DNA of 64,000 nucleotides, from the NCBI RefSeq assembly GCF_000235565.1, contig NC_017527.1:1860001-1924000 (forward strand), in the 5' to 3' direction. Shown here piece by piece: positions 17,275 through 24,015 of the stretch. A program made the translations under genes and the position numbers. The notes below the pieces were generated by a model. That model saw only the letters and a program-made list of their open reading frames with translations, was not told the DNA's origin and searched no databases. The stretch's first letter is position 1. Each line of letters begins with the position of its first letter. The DNA is from Methanothrix harundinacea 6Ac. GTDB taxonomy: Archaea > Halobacteriota > Methanosarcinia > Methanotrichales > Methanotrichaceae.

Positions 17275-18831
17275 ATGGAGGAACCTAGATTGAGAGATTT
17301 CATTAGACTGGGAGTTGCTGCAGCTCTGATGGTCCTGCTTTTTGCCTGGGGAGCCGCCGCCTCCGAGGATGGCGGGTCAGTTCCCGTATATACGGTGGCG
17401 GACACCACCGGAGACTGGGGATTTCCCTCCCCTTACGCCCACTACTCCCGGGGGCCGGGGTATACGCGGATGAGCTTCCTCTTCGACACCCTCGTCTGGA
17501 AGGATGACGCCGGCTACGTTCCGGCCCTCGCCGAGAGGTGGGAGATGGAGGGAGATGACGTCTACATCTTCCACCTGAGGGACGGCGTCACCTGGCACGA
17601 CGGCGAACCGTTCAACGCCGACGACGTCGTCTTCACCGTCGAGTACACCAAAGACCACCCCTACCAGTGGGTCGACTCGGCGATCATCGAGAGGGCGGAG
17701 GCCCTCGACGACCTCACCGTCAAGCTCACCCTCTCGGCACCCTACGCCCCCTTCCTCGACCAGGTGGGAGGGACCCTCCCGATCCTTCCCGAGCACATCT
17801 GGTCGGAGGTGGACGACCCCGTCAACTACCGGGAGCAGGACGCCCTGGTGGGGACCGGCCCCTACACCCTGAAGGTTGAGGACTACAAAATGGCCCAGGG
17901 GACGTATCGGTACGTCGCCTACGACGGCTACTACCTCGGCTCGCCCAAGGTCGAAGAGCTGCTATTCGTGAAGATCTCGGCCCCCAACGCCGCCGCCGAG
18001 CTCCTCCAGGGGAGGGTCAACATGGCCTCCATCGAGCCGGAGATGATCGGCCAGCTGGAGGGGAGCTTTGAGATCCTCTCGGTCCCTGCCCACTGGTGGA
18101 ACTATAAGCTGATGATAAACCACCAGAAGGAGCCCCTCTCGGACAAGAGGTTCAGGCAGGCCCTCGCCTATGCCATCGACCGGGAGAAGCTGGTGGAGAT
18201 TGCGGGCCGCGGCTACGGCCTCGCCGGAAGCCCCGGGTTCATACCCTCGGACAACGACTGGTACAACCCCGAGATGGACGACTACTACCCCCATGACCCC
18301 GCGGAGGCCGAGGAGCTCCTGGCGGATATGGGCTACGACGGCCGGAAGATCGAGGTTCTGATCAAGGGCGGCGACACCACCGCCGAGAGGATCGGCGAGC
18401 TGATCGAGGCGGACCTTTTGGCCGTCGGGATCAACGTCGACCTCAGGACGATGGAATCGAAGGCCGTCGACTCCAAGGTCGGCGAGTGGGACTTCGACCT
18501 CGCCGTCAGCGGCCACGGCGGAGTCATCGGCGACCCCAACTTCCTCGCCGGCAACACCCTCGACGACGACTTCAACAGCGCCCGGTACCGCGACAACCCC
18601 GAGCTGACGGCGCTCCTCGAGGAGCAGGTGAAGGAGACCGACGAGGACTCCCGGAGGGAGATGATCGACGAGGCTCAGGTCCTCTACGCCGAGGATGTGC
18701 CGGCCCTGACCCTATTCTACACCGAGTCCTTCGTCGCCCACGATGGCCAGGTCGCCCTCTACTACACCCACAACGGGATGGCCCTGGGGATACCCATCGC
18801 CCTGAACAAGCTCTCCTTCGTCGGGGTGTAG
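17275..18831 (+). CDS. peptide/nickel-type ABC transporter substrate-binding protein (SBP family 5), orphan
   Basis: The exported 518-residue protein has a signal segment (LGVAAALMVLLFAWGAAASE). It then shows SBP family 5 motifs: YVPALAERWEMEGDDVYIFHLRDGVTWHDGEPFNADDVVF (the family signature, read across), GTGPYTLK, and RFRQALAYAIDREKLVEIA. Such proteins deliver peptides, nickel or other small ligands to Dpp/Opp/Nik permeases. No permease or ATPase gene flanks it, so the partner transporter must be elsewhere. A TTG at 17290 with GGAGG 8 nt upstream is an alternative start that gives a tidier signal peptide. No lipobox Cys is seen. Confidence 0.9.
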   Translation: MEEPRLRDFIRLGVAAALMVLLFAWGAAASEDGGSVPVYTVADTTGDWGFPSPYAHYSRGPGYTRMSFLFDTLVWKDDAGYVPALAERWEMEGDDVYIFHLRDGVTWHDGEPFNADDVVFTVEYTKDHPYQWVDSAIIERAEALDDLTVKLTLSAPYAPFLDQVGGTLPILPEHIWSEVDDPVNYREQDALVGTGPYTLKVEDYKMAQGTYRYVAYDGYYLGSPKVEELLFVKISAPNAAAELLQGRVNMASIEPEMIGQLEGSFEILSVPAHWWNYKLMINHQKEPLSDKRFRQALAYAIDREKLVEIAGRGYGLAGSPGFIPSDNDWYNPEMDDYYPHDPAEAEELLADMGYDGRKIEVLIKGGDTTAERIGELIEADLLAVGINVDLRTMESKAVDSKVGEWDFDLAVSGHGGVIGDPNFLAGNTLDDDFNSARYRDNPELTALLEEQVKETDEDSRREMIDEAQVLYAEDVPALTLFYTESFVAHDGQVALYYTHNGMALGIPIALNKLSFVGV

Positions 18832-18859
18832 GATCGAGGCTGGTCCGAATTGAGGGTCT

Positions 18860-18890
18860 CCGCGGCCCGCGGCCGCGGATATTCTTTTTT
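18860..18890 (+). terminator. hairpin plus T-run after the binding-protein gene
   Basis: CCGCGG at 18860-18865 pairs with CCGCGG at 18873-18878 across a GC-rich loop, and a run of six T follows at 18885-18890. It lies 28 nt after the stop codon of the substrate-binding protein gene. Confidence 0.6.
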
Positions 18891-18921
18891 ATCTACTAAG
18901 AGATATTCATGGTGATACCAT

Positions 18922-19464
18922 ATGATTCTGAAGCCTAGCATGAGAGGTCAGGTCCTGCCGATGCCGGTGGTCCTGATATCGACGGTCTCGAAGGAAGGGG
19001 TCCGAAACGCCGCCCCCTGGGGGTGCATCATGCCGATCCTGAGGCCCCTGGACGAGATCGCCATCGCCTCCTGGCTGAAGAGGGATACCCTCGACAACAT
19101 CCGGGAGACGGGGGAGTTCGTCGTCAACGTCCCCACCCTCGAAATGGCAGAAGAGGTGGAGATCTGCGCCAGGAGCTTCCCGCCGGAGGTCGACGAGTTC
19201 GAGGAGGCGGGTCTGTCCCCCCATCCCTCGACGAAGGTCGCGCCCCCGGGGATCGCAGGTTGCGTCGCCTGGATGGAGTGCGAGCTCGTCGAGGAGATCC
19301 TCCGGGAGAGGTTCTCCCTGATCATCGGGAGGGTCGTTTTCCTGGAGGGGAACGACGAATTCTTCGGCGCCGAAGGCGGGATGGACTTTGAGAGGGCGAG
19401 GCCGATGTCGATGATCCTGGGGGCCGACGGCGCCTGCTACACCCGCCCCACCTCCACGAGGTAG
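18922..19464 (+). CDS. flavin reductase-like FMN-binding split-barrel protein
   Basis: The 180-residue protein has the flavoredoxin/flavin-reductase pattern: PMPVVLISTVSKEGVRNAAPWG, DTLDNIRETGEFVVNVP, CARSFPPEVDEFEEAGL and a final segment with IIGRVVFLEG. Relatives bind FMN and reduce flavins or take part in electron transfer under anoxic conditions. The ATG at 18922 is preceded by GGTGAT at 18911-18916. It stands alone between a terminator and a convergent trmO, so context does not identify its electron partner. Confidence 0.85.
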   Translation: MILKPSMRGQVLPMPVVLISTVSKEGVRNAAPWGCIMPILRPLDEIAIASWLKRDTLDNIRETGEFVVNVPTLEMAEEVEICARSFPPEVDEFEEAGLSPHPSTKVAPPGIAGCVAWMECELVEEILRERFSLIIGRVVFLEGNDEFFGAEGGMDFERARPMSMILGADGACYTRPTSTR

Positions 19465-19585
19465 CCCATCGGGGGGCTGGGTCAGAATCGAAGGGGTGGT
19501 GGTGGGGGTGGGGGGGAGGTGCCCTTAAACCATCGCCAGAGTGCCCTCCGCCCCTCGCTCGCCCCCTTCCGCCCGCCCCATCCCA

Positions 19586-20008
19586 TCACCTCCGCCAGCC
19601 GACGGTGGCGTCGGGGATGTTGTCGACCTCTGAGAAGCGGGGCTTGATGTCCAGGAGCGGCGTCCCCTCCAGGGCGTCGAGCTCCCGGACCCGAAGCCTC
19701 CCCCCGGAGACGTCGAGGAGCTCGACGACCCCGAGGCCGATGGGGTTTGGCCGGTTCGGCGACCTCGTCGCGAAGACGCCGTGCTCTTTGCCGTCGTGGG
19801 GTGGGAAGGCCTTGAGCATCTTTCTATCGGCCCGGTCGAGCCAGCGGAGGAGGAAGAGGTGGGTGCACCCCTCCACGTCGGCAAGGCCCGGCAGGAACTC
19901 CTCGAAGACCTCCACCTCGCAGACCTCCACCGAGTGCCTCCCCTGGAAGGGGGCCTCGGCTCTGGTCTTGAAGGGGGAGTGGATTACGCCGATCTGTTTG
20001 AGGTTCAT
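19586..20008 (-). CDS. trmO: TrmO-family tRNA m6t6A37 methyltransferase (TsaA/YaeB fold)
   Basis: A 140-residue protein with the TsaA beta-barrel signature. IGVIHSPFKTRAEAPFQ opens the protein, LFLLRWLDRAD follows, and then comes the diagnostic GVFATRSPNRPNPIGL and a terminal LDALEGTPLLDIKPR. TrmO uses SAM to N6-methylate t6A37 in tRNAs reading ACY codons. The bacterial enzyme has an added C-terminal domain that is missing here, as in many archaeal versions. A second paralogue is present at 56.1-56.6 kb. It is convergent with the flavin reductase; an AT-rich accessory patch starts behind its 5' end. Confidence 0.85.
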   Translation of the reverse strand: MNLKQIGVIHSPFKTRAEAPFQGRHSVEVCEVEVFEEFLPGLADVEGCTHLFLLRWLDRADRKMLKAFPPHDGKEHGVFATRSPNRPNPIGLGVVELLDVSGGRLRVRELDALEGTPLLDIKPRFSEVDNIPDATVGWRR

Positions 20009-20142
20009 GGCGAAAAGAATGTCATCAAGTGAAAAAAGGGTTTCGAAGATCGATAAAAAAAATAAAAGATGCGGGACATGAATTTTATGGGGACCATGAT
20101 ATTCGTATATTTTTGCATACTACGATATGACTAAACATATCT

Positions 20143-20604
20143 TTATTCTCGGATCACAGTGACGTAGTCGTATATCTCTGCCCCATCAGGAAGTTGTTCT
20201 AGTCCAGGCCAAGATTCGTTTACAATACACCCATCCAGATATTCTAGGATCTCCGCATTCGCAGTTTCATCTGCCAGTATGGCATATAGCTTGAACTCCA
20301 TATCATGATCTGGTGGACTACCTATAACCGCTTCAGCTGTCCAATCACCATTGGCCATCATGATTATTGGCAAGTTTCGTTTATCTTGAGGAAAGTGACG
20401 GTTTACACCATCTGGATAAACCGTGATCCAGAGCTCGTATCCCTCTGGTATACCTTTGGAGGTTCCCTCGATATCCTCTCCGATCATGGATACTGTATCT
20501 TCATCTACTGGTGAGGTTATCTCCACTTCTGTAGCCCCAGCACAGCAGACCGTTCCCAAGCCTAGCACTAAGAAGCATAGACTTATTTGCCAATATTTCT
20601 TCAT
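20143..20604 (-). CDS. secreted protein with EITSP-type beta-sandwich domain, unknown function
   Basis: A 153-residue protein with signal peptide (MKKYWQISLCFLVLGLGTVCCAGA) and one external domain. The domain starts VEITSPVDEDTV and contains IEGTSKGIPEGYELWITVYP and an ending WPGLEQLPDGAEIYDYVTV. It resembles Ig-like surface domains, but no specific family is recognised. It is clearly homologous to the outer domain of the IS-interrupted gene just upstream (IEITSPEDNAI, IEGNAKRIPKEDHIW, WPGLEKIPPGARVLDRITV), so the two are a tandem duplication. Base composition is lower in GC than the neighbouring kilobases. Confidence 0.65.
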   Translation of the reverse strand: MKKYWQISLCFLVLGLGTVCCAGATEVEITSPVDEDTVSMIGEDIEGTSKGIPEGYELWITVYPDGVNRHFPQDKRNLPIIMMANGDWTAEAVIGSPPDHDMEFKLYAILADETANAEILEYLDGCIVNESWPGLEQLPDGAEIYDYVTVIRE

Positions 20605-20954
20605 AAGTTTCCCTCCTAATCTCCATATCTGGTCATGAGCTTTTAGGCTATTGTGACTGTTATCCTATCAAGCACCCTGGCACCAGGCGGGATCTTTTCC
20701 AGCCCCGGCCAAGCGCCTGATTTACTTGATTCGTTCATGTAGTCGCTAAGAGATCTGTGAGCTTTGTCGTCCGCCAACAATATAATTATATCGAATTTTC
20801 TTCCTTGATCAGCATCTTTACCCACATTGATATTTCTTATTGACCATTGGCCATTGGGATCAGGATAAATCAGCTGAGATTGCGGATAATATTTATATGT
20901 TGAATACACGTACACAACTGAGGATTCCTAAAAACCTAGCATGTCTATGGAAAA

Positions 20955-20964
20955 CATTATATAC
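20955..20964 (+). promoter_or_regulatory. TATA-like box of the transposase gene
   Basis: attatatact lies about 25 nt before the transposase ATG at 20986, with no Shine-Dalgarno sequence between. This suggests leaderless transcription from within the IS left end. Confidence 0.4.
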
Positions 20965-20985
20965 TAATATATACATGAATAGTGC

Positions 20986-21930
20986 ATGAGTTCTTTTACT
21001 GCATGGGGCCTTCGAGAAGCTTACAAGAACGTAGAGAAGCTGGGCGATAGGCTTTCAAAGATAACGAACTTGATCGAGTGGGAACCATTTCGACCAATTC
21101 TTGAAGAGATGTATCATAATAAAACCGAACGAGGTGGAAGGCCGAACTTTGATGTTATCCTGATGCTCAAGGTGCTTTTGCTCCAGCAGTGGTACGGGTT
21201 GAGCGACCTCGAGACTGAAAAGCAGATTTCGGATCGAATATCTTTTATGAAATTCTTAGGATTTCCTGATTCTATACCCGATTCCAGGACGATATGGCTT
21301 TTTCGCGAGCGGATGGCCCAGACGGGAAAGGATGAGTCCGTTTGGGAAGAGCTCCAGAGACAGCTCGATTTTAAAGGGCTTCAGGTAAAAAGAGGAACCA
21401 TTCAGGATGCAACGTTTATAGAGGCCGACCCAGGAGGTTCAAAGAAACCAAGAAGAGAGACCGCTAGGACTCGTCGGAGCAGGGATGGAACTTGGGCTAA
21501 GAAGGGTGAGGAACTCCATTTTGGTTATAAACTTCATTCTAAAGTCGATATCGATTACGGCCTGATAAGGAGCATCGAATCGACAACTGCTTCGGTGCAC
21601 GATAGTCGGGTTGATCTATCGGTTGAAGGAGAGGTGGTCCTCAGGGACAAAGGATATTTCGGTGTGAAGGCTAAGGGAAACGACTTCACAATGAAACGTG
21701 CAGCAGCGGGTCATCCTCTAAGCGATCTCGATAAGCTGCGAAACCGCTTGATTAGCAAACTGAGATTTCCGGGCGAACGTCAGTTTGCTGTTATTAAAAG
21801 AGTGTTCCGAAGCGCGCATGTAATGGTAACGACGATCCCGAGAGTTCACGTTAAAATGGTATTCACTGCCTTTGCTTTCGACTTATACCAGCTATGTACA
21901 CTTAAAAATGCTGAAATCGTCTCAAAATAG
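20986..21930 (+). CDS. IS5-family DDE transposase
   Basis: A 314-residue transposase. The N-terminal DUF772-like part reads RGGRPNFDVILMLKVLLLQQWYGLSD, then ISDRISFMKFLGF and PDSRTIWLFRERM. The catalytic triad is visible as D141 (IQDATFIEADP), D221 (LRDKGYFG) and E264 in RFPGERQF. No internal stop or frameshift is seen, so it may be active. The gene runs opposite to the gene it interrupts. Confidence 0.93.
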   Translation: MSSFTAWGLREAYKNVEKLGDRLSKITNLIEWEPFRPILEEMYHNKTERGGRPNFDVILMLKVLLLQQWYGLSDLETEKQISDRISFMKFLGFPDSIPDSRTIWLFRERMAQTGKDESVWEELQRQLDFKGLQVKRGTIQDATFIEADPGGSKKPRRETARTRRSRDGTWAKKGEELHFGYKLHSKVDIDYGLIRSIESTTASVHDSRVDLSVEGEVVLRDKGYFGVKAKGNDFTMKRAAAGHPLSDLDKLRNRLISKLRFPGERQFAVIKRVFRSAHVMVTTIPRVHVKMVFTAFAFDLYQLCTLKNAEIVSK

Positions 21931-22594
21931 CGGTAGCTATCGACGAAAAACGAGGAAAAGGATCGAGAATCGACTAAGAGCGGAGAACGAGCTAAAATAA
22001 GAGACGGATCCGAGATAATTAAAGAATGGGCAATGGTAAATAGGAATACTCAACTGGCCAAATATGATCCTCTTTTGGTATTCTTTTTGCGTTGCCTTCA
22101 ATATCGATTTTATTATTTATTATGGCGTTATCTTCTGGTGAAGTTATCTCTATTGTTGGTTGCATATAATCATAAACTCCGGCTAAAACTATTAACATAA
22201 ATATTAAAAATAGTATATAAGATTTCTTCAAATCTCCAGTTTTATAATAATATTTAAATATATAAAACAATATTAAACATGCGCAGATTATCAGTAGTGT
22301 TTGTAACAAACGATAAACATATAGATTTATTTCAGGGATGATAACTAAATTTTTACTTATTAAAGATAAAAATGATAATAAAAAAGCTCCAATAAAAGCT
22401 CCAATAAAAGACATATTAATCATAATACTCTTTAATCTCGTTAAAAATTCATCTAATTTTATTAAAAAATTATATATTGTTTGGTATATCTTTCCCATCT
22501 TGGTTCTCCTCGAATAATCCCAAAATAAAACATAATAGCATCTCAAAGGATAATAAACCTTTTCATCCGTTAATCTTTGACGAGGCAAAAATTG

Positions 22595-22819
22595 GCGGAA
22601 AACTTTCTCCGAAGCCGGACTTAGGAATTTTAAATCATATTAAAACGACCCAAAAACTTTTTTACATCAGTTAGCCTCCGCCTTCACACTTTGAATATCG
22701 TCCCAACCTGTCTCCATTTTTTCTCTGGCGGTCATCGTCCAATGGCGGTTTGGCCAATCTTATCGCAGGTCATCTACTTCAGCCTTGTGAAGTGAACCTC
22801 ACCAGGTGCTATAGTCCCG
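22595..22819. other. non-coding spacer between accessory genes
   Basis: The spacer runs from AT-rich to GC-rich sequence. It holds no gene I can support; it separates the disrupted membrane gene from the esterase remnant. A short palindrome-like stretch (gtgaagtgaacctcacc, near 22789-22805) is the only structure noted. Confidence 0.3.
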
Positions 22820-23194
22820 CTAAGGTAGCTCCGGCCCGCCCCGGCTGTACCCCACCTCGCCCAAGAAGGCCAGCGCGTCGAAGTCGGCGAGGCTCTGAGG
22901 TGTCAGCGGGAAGTAGGTCGGATTTTTTCTGCTCCCCGACCGGATCGGGAGAGCCTCGATCTCTGAGGCCGAAAGCCCCTGGCTCCGGTGGGTAGGGATG
23001 AAGAGCCCCGGCCCCGACGCCGCGGCGAGCCTCGCCTCCAGGGTCCTGAATTCTGGCTCGCCGAAGCCGAGGAGCTCCACCGACGGATCGAGGCTGGCGA
23101 CGATCCGGTCGATGGCGTCGTTGAGGCTGGACGGATCGAGGGAGAACGGGGTCGCCTTATTCAGGATCCATTCGTCGAGGGCATTTTGAATCAT
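22820..23194 (-). pseudogene. erythromycin-esterase-family remnant with large internal deletion
   Basis: The 124-codon frame is a fusion of two ends of a much larger protein. Residues about 1-45 (AIDRIVASLDPSVELLGFGEP) resemble the N-terminus of erythromycin esterase/succinoglycan-type proteins, which normally continue with THG and the catalytic region. From about residue 60 it matches the C-terminus (GLFIPTHRSQGL, ALPIRSGSRKNPTYFPLTPQ, FDALAFLGEVGYSRGGPELP). By my memory of the family (about 400 residues), roughly 270 residues are missing. The active-site His/Glu motifs are therefore absent, so I call it a pseudogene rather than a new small protein. Confidence 0.6.
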
Positions 23195-23201
23195 GGCAGG
23201 T

Positions 23202-23212
23202 GGGGGGGGGGG
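23202..23212 (+). repeat. eleven-G homopolymer
   Basis: A run of 11 G lies immediately upstream (in gene orientation) of the esterase remnant. Such runs are prone to length change and sequencing error. Confidence 0.9.
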
Positions 23213-23228
23213 TCAACTCCCCAATTTA

Positions 23229-23855
23229 TTATAATAGATCATCAGAGCTTATCACCGATATTCCTTTATCTTTCATCTCTGAAACGACGGCACCGATGCT
23301 TCCCTTCGGCAGATCCACCCCCCGCGTGGCGTCGATTATCACATTGCATCTGAATCCATATCGAAGAGAATCCATGGCTGAGTAATAGACGCAGTAATCT
23401 GTGGCGAGCCCGCAGATGAATATCTCTCGTACCTTCAGGGCCTTCAGGTAGCCAGCAAGACCGGTTTCAGTATTTCTGTCGTTTTCAATAAATGCAGAAT
23501 ATGAATCGACCAGGGGATTCATCCCTTTTCTCAATATCAGAGAGAACTTACTTAAATCTAGGTCGTCATGAAATTCAGCCCCCTTCGTCCCCTGTATGCA
23601 ATGATCGGGCCAGAGGGTCTGAGCAATTCCGCTAATATTGATCTGATCGTATATATTTTTTCCTGGATTGTTTGAAGCAAAGGATACCTGATTTTTAGGA
23701 TGCCAGTCCTGAGTGGCGACCACGAGGTCGAATCTCTCCATAATCCCGTTTATGAGAGGGATTATCGAGTCGCCATCTTTGATCTGGAGGGCTCCTCCTG
23801 GACAGAAGTCGTTCTGTACATCCACGACGATGAGAACCCTTCTACCGCCTTTCAT
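23229..23855 (-). CDS. pncA: nicotinamidase (isochorismatase-like hydrolase)
   Basis: The 208-residue protein has the full cysteine-hydrolase triad of PncA: Asp12 in VVDVQNDF, Lys in ILRKGMNP, and Cys in CGLATDYCVYYS. The metal-binding ATQDWHP and the WPDHCIQGT segment that distinguishes nicotinamidases from other isochorismatases are also present. It converts nicotinamide to nicotinate for NAD salvage in the cytoplasm. It is apparently monocistronic, preceded by a spacer of about 160 bp to leuS on the same strand, and may be at the end of the dapL-leuS transcript. Confidence 0.92.
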   Translation of the reverse strand: MKGGRRVLIVVDVQNDFCPGGALQIKDGDSIIPLINGIMERFDLVVATQDWHPKNQVSFASNNPGKNIYDQINISGIAQTLWPDHCIQGTKGAEFHDDLDLSKFSLILRKGMNPLVDSYSAFIENDRNTETGLAGYLKALKVREIFICGLATDYCVYYSAMDSLRYGFRCNVIIDATRGVDLPKGSIGAVVSEMKDKGISVISSDDLL

Positions 23856-24015
23856 GGCATAACCTCCAGGAGATCAGAAATTCGTTCCGCCGCATAGTCA
23901 AAGGTACTGCCCCACCTGGAAGATTTGCAGAATATCCTATAAAAATTCCCTTGGGCTCCGGATTCCCAGCCGGCCCGGAGCCTCTCGCCTTCCCTTCCTT
24001 CTCTCTCCTCGATCT

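Larger units (their letters stand above)
20920..22051 (+). mobile_element. IS5-family insertion sequence, 1132 bp, with 4-bp target duplication
   Basis: The ends are imperfect inverted repeats: gagGattcctaAAAacc at 20920 and, read on the other strand from 22051, gagTattcctaTTTacc. The target duplication AACT is present at 20916-20919 and 22052-22055. A single transposase gene fills most of it, followed by a non-coding tail of about 120 bp. All three catalytic acids of the transposase are present and the disrupted host frame is otherwise intact, so the insertion looks recent. Length and single-ORF layout fit the IS5 family. Confidence 0.88.
20643..22498 (-). pseudogene. membrane-anchored EITSP-domain gene split by an IS5-like insertion
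   Basis: Two pieces of one minus-strand gene flank the insertion. The 5' piece (22498 down to 22056) encodes three transmembrane segments and then IEITSPEDNAI...EDHIWPV. The 3' piece (20915 down to 20643) continues VYVYSTYKYYPQ... to the terminal ITVTIA. Removing 20920-22051 and one AACT copy joins them in frame (HIW-PVVYVYST), and the result aligns along its length with the outer domain of the neighbour at 20143-20604. The ATG at 22496-22498 has GGAG upstream on its strand. The truncated 5' product would run 10 codons into the IS. Function unknown. Confidence 0.85.

Noticed and set aside
19493-19520. G-rich tract (ggtggtgggggtgggggggagg) as a functional G-quadruplex
   Set aside because: G-rich tracts are expected by chance at this GC content and no gene start is positioned by it; nothing supports a function.
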